A stretch of DNA of 64,000 bases from Nocardioides sp. Soil805. Its GTDB lineage: Bacteria; Actinomycetota; Actinomycetes; Propionibacteriales; Nocardioidaceae. This document shows positions 44,084 to 54,212 of the stretch, one piece after another. Location of the stretch: the NCBI RefSeq assembly GCF_001429625.1, contig NZ_LMSU01000002.1, forward strand, positions 558,001 through 622,000. The letters are read 5' to 3'. The position numbers and the translations under genes are program-made. The notes under the pieces were generated by a model. That model had not been told where the DNA came from and searched no databases. It saw only the letters and a list, made by a program, of their open reading frames with translations. Positions within the stretch are counted from its first letter, which is position 1, and each line of letters starts with the position of its first letter.

Positions 44084-45526
44084 GTGAATCTGAGGCTCCA
44101 CGACACTGCGACCCGCGAAGTCCGTGACTTCGTCCCCCTCGAGGAGGGGAAGGCGGGTATCTACGTGTGTGGGCTCACCGTGCAGTCGGAGCCGCACATC
44201 GGCCACGTCCGCTCGGCCGTCAACTTCGACGTGCTGCGCCGCTGGCTGACCGCGAGCGGCTACGACGTGCACTTCATCCGCAACGTCACCGACATCGACG
44301 ACAAGATCCTGACGAAGTCGGCCGAGCAGGGCCGCCCCTGGTACAACCTCGCGTACGCCATGCACGCCGAGCTGACCCGGGCGCTGGCCAGCATCAACGT
44401 GCTGCCCCCGACCTACGAGCCGGCCGCGACCGGCACGGTCCCGGAGATGATCGAGCTCATCGAGACGCTGGTCGAGCGGGGCCACGCGTACGCCGCCGAG
44501 GACGGCTCCGGCGACGTCTACTTCGACGTGCGCTCCTGGCCGTCGTACGGCGAGCTGACCCGGCAGGGCATCGACGACATGGAGCCCGCGGGTGACGCCG
44601 ACCCCCGCGGCAAGCGCGACCCACGCGACTTCGCCCTGTGGAAGGGCTGGAAGAGCTCCGAGCCCGAGTCCGCCGCCTGGCCCGCCCCGTGGGGGCGCGG
44701 TCGCCCCGGCTGGCACATCGAGTGCTCGGCGATGGCGAGCAAGTACCTCGGTCCCGCCTTCGACATCCACGGTGGCGGCGTCGACCTGCGCTTCCCGCAC
44801 CACGAGAACGAGCTCGCGCAGTCCCGGGCGGCCGGCAAGCCGTTCGCGTCGTACTGGCTGCACAACGCCTGGATCACCACCGCCGGCGAGAAGATGAGCA
44901 AGTCGCTCGGCAACTCGCTGCTCGTGCCGTCCGTGCTCGAGCGGGTCCGGGGGATCGAGCTGCGGTTCTACATGGTGAGCGCGCACTACCGCTCGCACGT
45001 GGAGTTCAGCTTCGAGGCACTCGACGAGGCGGCCACGTCGTTCCAGCGGATCGAGTCGTTCCTCGAGCGCGTCCCCGCCGGGGTGGTGGGGGACGACCTG
45101 GTCGGTGGATCGGCCGGATCGCCCAGCACTTCGTCCCACACTGCGCAGCTGCCGGAGTCGTTCGTCGCCGCGATGGACGACGACCTGGGCACCCCCGCCG
45201 CCGTGGCGGTCATCCACGACACCGTCCGCGAGGGCAACCGGCTGCTGGCCGACGGGGGCGACGCGACCGGCGTCGCGGCCCAGGTGCGCGCCATGCTCGG
45301 CGTGCTCGGGCTCGACCCGGCCGACGCCGGCTGGACGGACGGCAGCGGCGCGGAGGCCGAGCAGCTGCGCAGCGCCGTCGACGTACTCATCACCGCACTG
45401 CTCGAGGACCGGGCCCAGGCGCGAGCCGACAAGGACTGGGGTCGCGCCGACGCGATCCGGGACCGGATCAAGGCCGCCGGCATCGAGATCGAAGACACGC
45501 CCTCCGGGCCGAAGTGGAGCATCTGA
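44084..45526 (+). CDS. cysS: cysteine--tRNA ligase
   Basis: 480 residues. The zinc cysteine is in YVCGLTV, the HIGH motif is PHIGHVRS, the tRNA/zinc part includes [10 protein letters not shown] and [18 protein letters not shown], and KMSKSLGN closes the site. The DALR-like and C-terminal helical domains follow, ending [13 protein letters not shown]. It charges tRNA-Cys. The sequence has a local insertion after the KMSKS domain ([14 protein letters not shown]). It precedes rlmB by two bases, the usual order. Confidence 0.97.
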   Translation: MNLRLHDTATREVRDFVPLEEGKAGIYVCGLTVQSEPHIGHVRSAVNFDVLRRWLTASGYDVHFIRNVTDIDDKILTKSAEQGRPWYNLAYAMHAELTRALASINVLPPTYEPAATGTVPEMIELIETLVERGHAYAAEDGSGDVYFDVRSWPSYGELTRQGIDDMEPAGDADPRGKRDPRDFALWKGWKSSEPESAAWPAPWGRGRPGWHIECSAMASKYLGPAFDIHGGGVDLRFPHHENELAQSRAAGKPFASYWLHNAWITTAGEKMSKSLGNSLLVPSVLERVRGIELRFYMVSAHYRSHVEFSFEALDEAATSFQRIESFLERVPAGVVGDDLVGGSAGSPSTSSHTAQLPESFVAAMDDDLGTPAAVAVIHDTVREGNRLLADGGDATGVAAQVRAMLGVLGLDPADAGWTDGSGAEAEQLRSAVDVLITALLEDRAQARADKDWGRADAIRDRIKAAGIEIEDTPSGPKWSI

Positions 45527-45528
45527 AC

Positions 45529-46482
45529 ATGCCAGGAAACAGCCAGCGCAAGGGCGCCATCCGCAAGTCCGGCAAGGGCCCGACGGCCGGGTCGGGCGGC
45601 CGGGTCAAGCGCGGCCTCGAGGGCAAGGGCCCCACGCCCAAGGCCAAGGACCGGCCCTACCACCAGGCGCACAAGACGGCCAAGCGCGCCGAGCGCTCCG
45701 AGTCGACCCGCCCCAAGCGGCGCACGACCAAGTCGACCGAGGCCGAGTGGGTCGCCGGGCGCAACTCCGTGGTCGAGGCGCTGCGCGCCGGCATCCCGAT
45801 CACGGCGGTGTACGTCGCCGAGGGCGCCGAGCGCGACGGCCGGCTGCGCGAGGCCTTCAAGATCGCCGCGGAGCAGGGCTACTCGATGATGGAGGTGACC
45901 CGCGGGGAGCTCGACCGGATGACCGGCGGCGCCGTGCACCAGGGCCTCGCCGCCCGGCTGCCGTCCTACGAGTACGCGCACCCCGACGACCTCCTAGACC
46001 GCGCCGCCGAGCTGGGCGAGAAGCCGCTCATCGTGGCCCTCGACTCGGTCACCGACCCGCGCAACCTCGGCGCGGTGATCCGCTCGGCGGCGGGCTTCGG
46101 CGCCCACGGCGTGCTGATCCCCGAGCGCCGTGCGGCCGGCATGACCGCCTCGGCCTGGAAGACCAGCGCCGGCGCCGCGGCCCGGATCCCGGTCGCCCAG
46201 ACCGTCAACCTCACCCGCCAGCTCAAGGCCTACCAGGACGCGGGCTGCATGGTGGTCGGCCTCGCCGCCGACGGTGACGTCTCGCTGCCCGACCTCGCGC
46301 TGGCCGACGGCCCGCTCGTCGTCGTGGTCGGGTCCGAGGGCAAGGGCCTGGGCCGCCTCGTGACCGAGACCTGCGACCAGCTCGTCTCGATCCCCATGGG
46401 CAACCAGCTGGAGTCGCTCAACGCCGGGGTGGCCGCCTCGGTGACGCTCTACTCGATCGCCCAGGCGCGCGCCCGGGCGTGA
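45529..46482 (+). CDS. rlmB: 23S rRNA (guanosine-2'-O-)-methyltransferase RlmB (SpoU family)
   Basis: 317 residues. The first 75 residues are a basic Lys/Arg-rich extension, common in actinobacterial RlmB. The substrate-binding domain starts [16 protein letters not shown]; the SPOUT catalytic part has [36 protein letters not shown] and [17 protein letters not shown]. It methylates G2251 of 23S rRNA. ATG at 45529 follows the cysS stop by two bases. Confidence 0.95.
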   Translation: MPGNSQRKGAIRKSGKGPTAGSGGRVKRGLEGKGPTPKAKDRPYHQAHKTAKRAERSESTRPKRRTTKSTEAEWVAGRNSVVEALRAGIPITAVYVAEGAERDGRLREAFKIAAEQGYSMMEVTRGELDRMTGGAVHQGLAARLPSYEYAHPDDLLDRAAELGEKPLIVALDSVTDPRNLGAVIRSAAGFGAHGVLIPERRAAGMTASAWKTSAGAAARIPVAQTVNLTRQLKAYQDAGCMVVGLAADGDVSLPDLALADGPLVVVVGSEGKGLGRLVTETCDQLVSIPMGNQLESLNAGVAASVTLYSIAQARARA

Positions 46483-47975
46483 GCCGCACCCGGCTGCTCT
46501 CCACCGTCGCGGTGGCGGCGGGATGCCTCGTCGTCGCGGTGGTCGCCACGATCGCCCTCTTCCTCTCGGGGAGCAGGACGGTCGTGGTGGCGAGCCACGA
46601 CGCGACGGTGCGCCCGACCCTCGACGGCGACGTCGTGGTCCGCACCGGGCCGCTGCTGCCCGACGTACGCCGCCGCGGTGACGGGCCGGTCGGCGTCGAC
46701 GTGGTGCTCGGCAAGACCGAGGCGGGCTCGGCCGACGAGCTGATCGCCCGCTACGCCTTCATCGCCAGCCAGCCCGACGCCCAGGTGGCCAAGGTGGAGC
46801 GGGCGGTGCGCGACATCGCCGTCTCCGCCGCGGTCCGTGGTCTCGGCCTCGGCATGGTGCCGCTCGCCGTCTGGCTGCTGCTCGGCCCGCACCGCCGCGG
46901 TGAGCTCTTCCGCGGCCTGCGCACCCGGCGCGGCGCGGTCGGCGGCGTGCTGCTCCTCGCCCTCCCGCTCGCCCTGTGGCAGCCGTGGGACTCCGATGCC
47001 GACACCCAGGAGGCCGAGCAGGACTGGATCACGCTGGGCACCTTCCTCGGCGACGCCGTGCCGCTGCCCGCGGAGGCCGACGGCATCGAGGTCCGCACCG
47101 GTCCGACGACCACCGAGACCCGCCGCCTCATCGCCAGCGCGGTCAGCACCTACGACAAGAGCAAGGCGTTCTACGCCGACGCCGTCGAGGCGGCCGGCAG
47201 CCTGCCGCTGCGCGAGCCAGCGCAGGGCGAGACCGTCGCCCTGCTGGTCAGCGACCGCCACGACAACATCGGGATGGACCCGGTCGCGCGGGCGATCGGC
47301 GACGCGGCCGGCGCCACCGTGGTCCTCGACGCGGGCGACGACACCTCGACCGGCCAGCCCTGGGAGGCGTTCAGCCTCGACTCGCTGGACCGCACCTTCG
47401 GCGACCTCGACCGCTGGGCCATCGCCGGCAACCACGACAACGGCTCCTTCGTCACCCGCTACCTCGCCGACCTCGGCTGGACGACCCTCGACGGCGAGCC
47501 CGTCGAGGGTCCGGGCGGCGGCCTGGTCCTCGGCGTCGACGACCCCCGCTCCAGCGGGCTCGGCGACTGGCGCGACGAGACGGGGCTCAGCTTCACCGAG
47601 GTGGGGGAGCGCCTCGCCGACGCCGCCTGCGACTCCGAGGAGCGGATCTCCACCCTGCTCGTCCACGACGCCGACCTCGGCCGCGCGTCCCTCGCCCGCG
47701 GCTGCGTCGACCTCGTCGTCGGAGGCCACACCCACGTGCAGAGCGGCCCCGAGCCGGTCGCCGGCGAGGGAGGCCGCACCGGCTGGACCTACACCAACGG
47801 CACCACCGGCGGCGCGGCGTACGCCATCGCGGTCGGCAGCAAGCCGCGGCGCGACGCCGGCGTCAGCCTGGTGACGTACGACGAGCAGGGACGCCCCGTC
47901 GGGGTCCAGGCCGTGCGGCTCCAGACCGACGGCTCGTTCGTGGTCGGCGGCTACGCCGCTCTGACCTACGAGTGA
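46479..47975 (+). CDS. membrane-anchored metallophosphoesterase
   Basis: 498 residues. Membrane helices are at about 8-30, 115-135 and 150-165, with an outside domain between. The calcineurin-like domain follows from about residue 250: VSDRHDN (D-x-H), LDAGDDTS (GDD), AGNHDNGS (GNHD) and [11 protein letters not shown] (GHTH). It is a metal-dependent phosphatase or nuclease of unknown substrate, probably acting on the outer face. The GTG start overlaps the rlmB stop (GTGA), so it belongs to the cysS-rlmB operon. Confidence 0.87.
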   Translation: MSRTRLLSTVAVAAGCLVVAVVATIALFLSGSRTVVVASHDATVRPTLDGDVVVRTGPLLPDVRRRGDGPVGVDVVLGKTEAGSADELIARYAFIASQPDAQVAKVERAVRDIAVSAAVRGLGLGMVPLAVWLLLGPHRRGELFRGLRTRRGAVGGVLLLALPLALWQPWDSDADTQEAEQDWITLGTFLGDAVPLPAEADGIEVRTGPTTTETRRLIASAVSTYDKSKAFYADAVEAAGSLPLREPAQGETVALLVSDRHDNIGMDPVARAIGDAAGATVVLDAGDDTSTGQPWEAFSLDSLDRTFGDLDRWAIAGNHDNGSFVTRYLADLGWTTLDGEPVEGPGGGLVLGVDDPRSSGLGDWRDETGLSFTEVGERLADAACDSEERISTLLVHDADLGRASLARGCVDLVVGGHTHVQSGPEPVAGEGGRTGWTYTNGTTGGAAYAIAVGSKPRRDAGVSLVTYDEQGRPVGVQAVRLQTDGSFVVGGYAALTYE

Positions 47976-48001
47976 CGCGGGCCGAGCAACACACCGGCAC
48001 C

Positions 48002-48036
48002 GTGACCCGGGTCACACCCGGGCGGGCAGACATACT
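48002..48036 (+). promoter_or_regulatory. palindromic operator and -10 hexamer before the XRE-type gene
   Basis: GTGACCCGGGTCAC (48002-48015) is a perfect 14-base palindrome covering the expected -35 position. CATACT (48031-48036) ends five bases before GTG 48042. The arrangement suits an autoregulated repressor. Confidence 0.45.
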
Positions 48037-48041
48037 GCAGC

Positions 48042-49535
48042 GTGGCCGGTAGCCGGATGATCACCGTGGACGACGCGACGGCGCTCGACGGCGCCGAGAT
48101 CGACGTCGCCGCGAGGGTGGCGTGGCTGCTGCGGATGGCGCGCACGACCGCGGGCGGACAGCTGCGGCTCCGGGCCCTGGCCGAGCGCCTCGGGACCAGT
48201 GCGGCGCGTCTCTCGAGGCTCGAGACCGGGCAGCTGCGCGACGGCCGGGTCGTCGACGGCTACGAGACGGTCCTCGGGCTGCCGGAGGGCTCGCTGCGCG
48301 CGCCCGTGGACGTGCTGTGCCGCACCTTCCCGGCGGCGAGCCCGCACGACGCCGACCCCGGGAGCCGGATCGACGACGTCCGCGAGCTGTCCCGGCTCAC
48401 CGGGACGCTGCAGGGGGACGGTCCCGTCACCGGCGGCCAGTGGCTGCGCTGGGCCCGGGCCATGGCGGCGCCGGGCAACATCGGGATGCCCGAGCAGCAG
48501 TGCCGCGAGCTGCTGGTCAGACTGGCCTCCGAGCTCGCCCGGGCCGTGTCCCACGGGTATCCCTCGCGCTACGAGGCACTCTCCCTGGTGCGGTGCAGCG
48601 CCTACGGCCACCTGGTCCTCGACGTGGCCAAGCAGGAGCTGCGGCGCCCGCACGCCCAGGGCCTCGGCGACCTGATGAGCGCCGTCGGCGAGGCCGTCAC
48701 CGACGACGCCCTGGACTGGTGCCTCGACCTGCTGCTCGACGAGCGCGGGTACGCCGCGCAGTGCGGGGCGCTGGCGATCGAGAACATGGGCCAGATCGGC
48801 GAGACCGACTTCTGGGCGGCGGTCGCCCCGCGGCTCCTCGAGGCGCTGGAGAGGACGCCGGAGGGCTCGCCGCAGGAGGAGTGGGCCACCCACCTCGTCC
48901 GGCTCGTCCCGCCGCAGGTCTGGCGGGAGAACGGCCTGGTCCCCTCGCGCCCGCTGCCGCCCGCCGCCGCGTTGCCGAGGATGGGCCGCGACGCCTCGAA
49001 CACCGTGTGGCACCGCTGCGTGGCCGTCGCTCAGGAGGTCGGGCACGAGACCGGGGTGGGCGAGCAGCCGATGCTCGCCCGGCTGGTGCACGACATCTGC
49101 TTCGGCCACTGGGAGACGCGCGCGGTCACGGCGTACATGCTGCTGGCTGGCGTCCCGGCGATCGCCCGGGCGGCGGGCCCGCACATGGCCGGGCTCGTCG
49201 AGGAGGCCGAGGACCCCCGGGTCCGGGCCCGCGGGGCGCGCCGCCTGCTCGGGGTGCTGCACGGTCACGACATCCCGCCGGTACGCCGCTGGCTCACCGA
49301 CCCGGACCCGGGCCTGCGGGGATCCGCGCTGGCCGTCACCGGAGCAGCCGGTCGGCAGGTCGACGACGAGGTCCTGCGCGCCGGCCTCGCCGACCCGGAG
49401 ACCAGCCGCCTGGCCCTCTACTCGGCGGGGATGAGCGCCCACCCCGCGCTGGCGGAGATCGCCGCCGCCGAGGACCCGGACGTGCGCAACGCTGCCCTGT
49501 GGTGGCTCGAGCACGGCGGCCGCGTGGCCGAGTGA
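48042..49535 (+). CDS. XRE-type DNA-binding protein with helical HEAT-like repeats
   Basis: 497 residues. Residues about 20-65 form an XRE helix-turn-helix (VAWLLRMARTTAGGQLRLRALAERLG, in parts; TSAARLSRLETGQL). From about 150 on it is all helix, with repeats such as RARGARRLLGVLHGHDIPPVRRW and DPDPGLRGSALAVTG, resembling HEAT repeats. No enzyme motif is visible. It is probably a transcription regulator with a protein-interaction solenoid; target unknown. GTG at 48042 is set by the -10 site. The stop lies in the palindrome TGAGCGCTCA with that of the converging acetyltransferase. Confidence 0.7.
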   Translation: MAGSRMITVDDATALDGAEIDVAARVAWLLRMARTTAGGQLRLRALAERLGTSAARLSRLETGQLRDGRVVDGYETVLGLPEGSLRAPVDVLCRTFPAASPHDADPGSRIDDVRELSRLTGTLQGDGPVTGGQWLRWARAMAAPGNIGMPEQQCRELLVRLASELARAVSHGYPSRYEALSLVRCSAYGHLVLDVAKQELRRPHAQGLGDLMSAVGEAVTDDALDWCLDLLLDERGYAAQCGALAIENMGQIGETDFWAAVAPRLLEALERTPEGSPQEEWATHLVRLVPPQVWRENGLVPSRPLPPAAALPRMGRDASNTVWHRCVAVAQEVGHETGVGEQPMLARLVHDICFGHWETRAVTAYMLLAGVPAIARAAGPHMAGLVEEAEDPRVRARGARRLLGVLHGHDIPPVRRWLTDPDPGLRGSALAVTGAAGRQVDDEVLRAGLADPETSRLALYSAGMSAHPALAEIAAAEDPDVRNAALWWLEHGGRVAE

Positions 49536-49539
49536 GCGC

Positions 49540-50796
49540 TCAGAAGTAGTCGCGCACGTGCACCCGGCGGGCCCCGAACAGGGTGTCGAGGGTGGCGTCC
49601 GACGCGGTGTCGCCGCGCATCAGGCCCGCCGCCCGGACCGCAGCGCAGGGCTGCGCGCCTGACACCAGCAGCGCCAGTCCGCGAGGAGCCAGCACCGGCG
49701 CGGGCGCGTCCGGGGCGTCCGGCGTGCCCGGTCCGGCCGGTCCGGCCGGTCCGGCCGGGACGCAGGTCGAGACCCCGTCGGCGGTGGTGAGCAGCCAGCG
49801 GCCGTTGGCGGTGCCCAGCAGGTCGCCCTCGACGACGAGCTCCACGCGGGCGTCCAGCGGGCCCAGGCGGAGCCCGGAGAGGGCGCCGGCCACGTCGTGC
49901 ACGCGGAGCATGTAGGGGACCTGCTTGGTGACGGTCCACTCCGCGAAGGGCAGCGCGAGCCGCACCGGGTCGTCCCCGGAGGTGCCGAGCCGGACCCGGC
50001 CGGTGACCGAGGCGTGGCTGCCGAGCATCGCCCACAGGGACCGGGTGGCGCCGGAGTGCAGCGAGACCAGGTCGTCGACCGTGATGGTCGCGCTGTCGTC
50101 GTACCCGGTGCCGCGGTGCCAGCTCGCGAAGCCGACCACCTCGCCGGCGGCGAACCCGTCGACGGGCTCGGTCGTCACGGCGAGCGTGACGGCAGTGAAG
50201 GAGGAGAGCACCTCCGCGGCCTCGGTGGGGAAGGACGGGCCGGTGCGGGTGAGCGGCCCGTTGTGGGCGGCGGCCCAGGTCGCGTACACGCGGCGTACGT
50301 CGTCCAGGTCGGCCGCCGTCGCGCGGCGCAGCTTCACCGCCGGGTCGGGCGAGACGCGGGAGAGGCGGGCGGTCGCGAGCTCGACCTCGAGGAGCCCGGT
50401 GACGACCTCGTAGCCGTAGCGCCGGTAGATCCCGGGGGCGGTCGGGTAGAGCGTGGAGAGCACCTCGCCGCGCTCGCGCAGCCCCTCGTCGAGCACCTGC
50501 GCCATCAGGGCGTCCAGCAGCCCCGAGCCGCGGTGCTCGGCGGCGACCGCGACACCGGCGATGCCGCACGTCGGCACCTGGCGGCCGTGCCACCAGGAGT
50601 GGTACTCGCGGCCCATCACCCGGGCCACGAGGCGGTCGTCGGCGAAGGTGCCCCAGGAGTGCCGTCCCGGCAGCGGCCAGGTCTCCGGCGCGGGCGGGGT
50701 GAACCCGGCGGGCAGGTCGCCGAAGGCCTCGGCGCTCAGGGTGATCGAGGCGGCGATGTCGTCGGGGCCGATGGGGCGTGGACCGGAGGTCGTCAT
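49540..50796 (-). CDS. Eis-type GNAT acetyltransferase
   Basis: 418 residues, close to the usual 400 of Eis. The acetyl-CoA loop is IAGVAVAAEHRGSGLLDAL, preceded by GREYHSWWHGRQVP; the second GNAT-like and the SCP2-like C-terminal domains follow, ending RRVHVRDYF, where a C-terminal Phe carboxylate is the catalytic group in Eis. It may acetylate aminoglycosides or lysines. A 9-bp repeat (49731-49757) encodes a PAGPAGP stretch in the last domain. ATG at 50796 fits with TACCCT ending six bases upstream. Confidence 0.88.
   Translation of the reverse strand: MTTSGPRPIGPDDIAASITLSAEAFGDLPAGFTPPAPETWPLPGRHSWGTFADDRLVARVMGREYHSWWHGRQVPTCGIAGVAVAAEHRGSGLLDALMAQVLDEGLRERGEVLSTLYPTAPGIYRRYGYEVVTGLLEVELATARLSRVSPDPAVKLRRATAADLDDVRRVYATWAAAHNGPLTRTGPSFPTEAAEVLSSFTAVTLAVTTEPVDGFAAGEVVGFASWHRGTGYDDSATITVDDLVSLHSGATRSLWAMLGSHASVTGRVRLGTSGDDPVRLALPFAEWTVTKQVPYMLRVHDVAGALSGLRLGPLDARVELVVEGDLLGTANGRWLLTTADGVSTCVPAGPAGPAGPGTPDAPDAPAPVLAPRGLALLVSGAQPCAAVRAAGLMRGDTASDATLDTLFGARRVHVRDYF
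49731..49757 (-). repeat. 9-bp tandem repeat within the acetyltransferase gene
   Basis: GTCCGGCCG is present three times in a row and encodes Pro-Ala-Gly units. It sits in a Pro/Ala-rich loop of the C-terminal domain and keeps the frame. Confidence 0.8.
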
Positions 50797-50867
50797 GCGA
50801 GGAGGGTAGGTCCGGGCAACCCCACCGTGGGCGAGGACGTCGTGGTGACGGAGGTCGTCCCGGTCGG

Positions 50868-52103
50868 CTAGGGGATCGACTCGTCCTCGACGGGATCGGT
50901 CTCCGCGGCGATGAGCTCGTCGGGCTTCTTCGTGAGGACGTTGTCGATGTAGTCGCGGGCGGTCTCGAAGATGCCGATCTCGTGGCCGGCGCGCTCCGAG
51001 AGGTACCACCGGTGCACCAGGATCTCGTGGTAGATCTCGGCCGGCTCGAGCTTGCCGCGTGCCTCGCGGGGGACCATCTCCATGATCGGCTCGTAGATCT
51101 GGGTCATCCAGCGACCGGCCACCAGGTGGCGGTCCTCGCGGCCGAGGTCGTAGTGGGCGGTGAAGGACGCCAGGTCGTTGAGCAGCCGCCGGGCCTGGTT
51201 GTCCTCGACGTTCATGCCGGTGAGGGACTGGAGCTCACGACGGTGGTGGCCGAGCTCGACGACCTTGGGCTGGATGCGTACCCGGTCGCCGTCGAAGTCC
51301 GTGACGATGTCGAGCTCGTCGACGTCGAAGCCCATGTCGTTGAGCCGCTCGATGCGGCTCTCGATGCGCCACATCTCGTCGGCGGTGAACTCCTCCTCGC
51401 TGGTGAGCTCGCCCCAGAGGTTGTCGTACTGCTCGCGCAGCCGGGTGATGACCGCGAAGTTGTCGAACTCCTCGCTCACCGTGCCGCTGGCCTGGAGGTC
51501 CATCAGCTCCGCGAAGATGTTCTCGGTGCCGACGGTGAGGTCGTGCTCGCGCATCCGGTCGCTCACGTCGTGGTGCAGCTCGCCGGTCTCGGCGTCCACG
51601 AGGTACGCCGCGAAGTCGCCCGCCGCGCGCCGGAACAGCACGTTGGAGAGCGAGACGTCGCCCCAGTAGAAGCCGGACAGGTGCAACCGGACGAGCAGCA
51701 CGACGATCGCGTCGATGAGGCTGGGCAGGTTGTCGGCCGTCATGCCGTGCGAGAACAGGCTGCGGTAGGGCAGCGAGAAGCGCAGGTGCTCGGTCATCAG
51801 CGCCGCGGGGAGCTCCTCGCCCTGCTCGTCCACCCGGCCGGCGACCACGCCCTGCGGCATCACGGCCGGGAGGCCCTCGCGCTGGAGGTCCCGCAGCAGG
51901 CGGTACTCGCGGAAGGCGATGTCCTCCTGGGTCTCCTTGACCGCGTAGGTGCGCGACCCGAGGCGGACGATGCGGACGACGTGGCGGCTCAGGCCGCGCG
52001 GCAGCGGGACGACGTACTCGTCGGTCCACTCCTCCAGGGGTGTCGACCACGGCAGCTTCACGATCGCCGGGTCGGGACGACTCGCCACGATGCGCAGGGC
52101 CAT
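50868..52103 (-). CDS. DUF4032 protein with kinase-like core
   Basis: 411 residues. The N-terminal half looks like a small protein kinase: VKETQEDIAFREYRLLRDL (Lys and Glu pair), GFYWGDVSLSNVLFR (catalytic Asp-x3-Asn) and YLVDAETGEL in the DFG position. This is the LPS-kinase-like part of DUF4032 proteins, followed by a helical domain with IYHEILVHRWYLSERAG. Function in actinobacteria is not known. ATG at 52103 is supported by TAGGTT ending seven bases upstream. It is followed by the acetyltransferase gene and preceded by the amylase gene on the same strand. Confidence 0.8.
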   Translation of the reverse strand: MALRIVASRPDPAIVKLPWSTPLEEWTDEYVVPLPRGLSRHVVRIVRLGSRTYAVKETQEDIAFREYRLLRDLQREGLPAVMPQGVVAGRVDEQGEELPAALMTEHLRFSLPYRSLFSHGMTADNLPSLIDAIVVLLVRLHLSGFYWGDVSLSNVLFRRAAGDFAAYLVDAETGELHHDVSDRMREHDLTVGTENIFAELMDLQASGTVSEEFDNFAVITRLREQYDNLWGELTSEEEFTADEMWRIESRIERLNDMGFDVDELDIVTDFDGDRVRIQPKVVELGHHRRELQSLTGMNVEDNQARRLLNDLASFTAHYDLGREDRHLVAGRWMTQIYEPIMEMVPREARGKLEPAEIYHEILVHRWYLSERAGHEIGIFETARDYIDNVLTKKPDELIAAETDPVEDESIP

Positions 52104-52144
52104 GGAGGGCAACCTACTCCTGACGGAGCCCCGGTCGCCGGTGC

Positions 52145-53986
52145 TCAGTCGTCGAGCAGCCAGACGTCCAGCCGGGCCGTGTCCGAGGCGGGTACGACGA
52201 GCACGCCGCCGGCCGCCGCGGCGTCGGCGCCGCCGGGCTCGGTGCCCAGGAGGTGGGTCCCCCGGGCGGCGCCCGGCAGCGTGAACGACTCGCCGCCCGC
52301 GCGGCGGGCCACCACCAGCAGGCGCTGGTCGGCGAGCTCGCGGACGTAGGCGATGGTGTCGTCGTCGACGTGGGCCCAGCGCAGCGCGCCGCGGCGCAGG
52401 GCGGCGTACGAGCGTCGTACCCGGGCGAGGTCGGAGTAGGCCGCCAACGTCGCGGTGTCCCACTCCTCGCGCCGGTGCCAGGGCATGGTGCGCCGCGCGT
52501 CCTCGCCGTTGACGCCCTCGAGGCCGATCTCGTCGCCGGCGAAGACCATGGGCACGCCGGGCAGCGTGAACTGCAGGCCGGCCGCGACCCGGTGCACCTG
52601 CGGTGACCCGACGAGGGTGCGGATCCGCGCGGAGTCGTGGGAGCCCAGGATGTTCCACGACTGGCTCGTCGCCCGCCAGCCGAAGGCCGCGTGCCAGGCA
52701 CGGAAGGTGTCCACGACGGCACCGCCGTCGCGCCGGGGCACCTGCACCGGCCGGCCGAAGGCGCGGGCGGGGGACGCGGGGTCGCGCAGCCACGACCAGA
52801 CCGGCCAGGAGAAGCCGGAGTAGTTCATCGTGCCGTGCCAGCCGTCGCCGTCGATGTCGCCGGAGGCGTCGTGGTTGTGCTCGCCGATGACGAGCGGGTC
52901 CTCGCGCAGCTCCTCGGCCGTGCGCCGCGCGGCGCGAGCCACCTCGTGGGCCACGTCCAGGGCGCCGAGCCGCCCGGTCATGTTGGCCACGTCGATGCGC
53001 CAGCCGTCGACGTCGTACGGCGGTCGCAGCCAGCGCCCGACCACCGAGTCGGGGCCCTCGACCATGGCGGCGCGGAGCTCGGGGTCGCCGTGGTTGACCT
53101 TGGGCAGGGTGGTGTGGCCCATCCAGCTCGCGTAGGAGCCGTCGGACTCGAAGTAGTAGTAGGACCGGGTCGGGGCGGTCGGGTCCGCCGAGGCCTGGGT
53201 GAACCACTCGTGGGTGTCGCCGGTGTGGTTGGTGGTGAGGTCGCCCAGGATCCGCCAGCCGCGGGCGTGCACGGCGCTCGAGAGCCGCTCGTAGGCGTCG
53301 TCGCCGCCGAGCAGCGGGTCGACGTGGTCGAAGGTGGTCGCGTTGTAGCGGTGGTTGCTCTCGCCGGGGAAGACCGGGGTCGTGTAGACGATGTCGGCGC
53401 CCACCTCCGCCACGTGGTCGAGGTGCTCGGTGAGGCCGTCGAGGTCGCCCCCGAAGAGCTGGAGGGGGGTGTGCGGGTCGCGGCCCTCGAAGACCACCTC
53501 GTCGTCCCAGCCGGCGGCCACCGCCCACGGGGGAGTGGGGCGGTTCGCGGCGGCGGCCGAGCGTGCGAAGCGGTCGGGGAACACCTGGTAGACGACCCCG
53601 TCGCGGCCCCAGTCCGGCGCCGCGGCGTAGGCGCTGAGGACGTGGTCGGTGGCGTCCGGCACGTCGATGGCGACGAGCCCGGCCGCGGTGAGCCACTCCT
53701 GCTCCCCGTGCCCGTCCGCCCCGTCGCGCACCAGCAGGAAGCGGTAGTGGGTGACCGGGTTGTGCACCGGCAGTGCGCCCGACCACCAGGTCACCTCGCC
53801 CTCGGTGGTGGGGGTCATCGGGTGGTAGACGGGCTCGGCGTCGTACGTCGTCCGCAGCCACACCGCCTCGACGGGGTCGGCCGCGCTGGTCCGCACCCGG
53901 ACGGTCACCATGTCGCCGAGGCGGGGCGACTCGTCGGACACGAAGAGCGGGGAGCCGTCGTGGTGCGGCTGGTCGAGCAGGGACAT
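52145..53986 (-). CDS. GH13 alpha-amylase family glycosidase (neopullulanase-like)
   Basis: 613 residues. A starch-binding-like N-terminal domain (to about residue 110) is followed by the barrel with GDLTTNHTGD, DGWRIDVANMTG (nucleophile Asp), LVIGEHNHDASG (acid Glu) and NILGSHDSAR (third Asp), and a C-terminal beta domain. No signal peptide is seen, so it probably acts in the cytoplasm on maltodextrins or trehalose-linked glucans. The subgroup resembles cyclomaltodextrinase/neopullulanase. ATG at 53986 has GAGAAT six bases upstream. Confidence 0.92.
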   Translation of the reverse strand: MSLLDQPHHDGSPLFVSDESPRLGDMVTVRVRTSAADPVEAVWLRTTYDAEPVYHPMTPTTEGEVTWWSGALPVHNPVTHYRFLLVRDGADGHGEQEWLTAAGLVAIDVPDATDHVLSAYAAAPDWGRDGVVYQVFPDRFARSAAAANRPTPPWAVAAGWDDEVVFEGRDPHTPLQLFGGDLDGLTEHLDHVAEVGADIVYTTPVFPGESNHRYNATTFDHVDPLLGGDDAYERLSSAVHARGWRILGDLTTNHTGDTHEWFTQASADPTAPTRSYYYFESDGSYASWMGHTTLPKVNHGDPELRAAMVEGPDSVVGRWLRPPYDVDGWRIDVANMTGRLGALDVAHEVARAARRTAEELREDPLVIGEHNHDASGDIDGDGWHGTMNYSGFSWPVWSWLRDPASPARAFGRPVQVPRRDGGAVVDTFRAWHAAFGWRATSQSWNILGSHDSARIRTLVGSPQVHRVAAGLQFTLPGVPMVFAGDEIGLEGVNGEDARRTMPWHRREEWDTATLAAYSDLARVRRSYAALRRGALRWAHVDDDTIAYVRELADQRLLVVARRAGGESFTLPGAARGTHLLGTEPGGADAAAAGGVLVVPASDTARLDVWLLDD

Positions 53987-54014
53987 GCCCGCATTCTCGC
54001 AGCAGTCCTCCGTC

Positions 54015-54020
54015 TAGGAT
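54015..54020 (+). promoter_or_regulatory. -10 hexamer for tRNA-Thr
   Basis: TAGGAT lies about 22 bases before the tRNA gene, leaving room for a short 5' leader. Confidence 0.45.
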
Positions 54021-54042
54021 TGCCCGCGCTGCCTCACAGCAC

Positions 54043-54115
54043 GCCGGTGTAGCTCAGTTGGTAGAGCGCCTCTCTTGTAAAGAGGATGTCGCGGGTTCGA
54101 CTCCTGTCACCGGCT
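54043..54115 (+). tRNA. tRNA-Thr (anticodon UGU)
   Basis: The 73-base cloverleaf is complete: acceptor stem GCCGGTG with CACCGGC, D-arm GCTCAGTTGGTAGAGC, anticodon stem CCTCT/AGAGG around CTTGTAA (TGT at 54076-54078), and T-arm with GGTTCGA. The 3' CCA is not encoded, as is usual in many actinobacteria. Confidence 0.97.
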
Positions 54116-54212
54116 CCGCCGCGCCCCGGTGCGTCCCGCTGCGGGCCGGAGTGTGGGCGATCGCGGTCATCTGTCGACTGCCGACGCCCACGGTCCCCGA
54201 TCGTCAGGTGCG

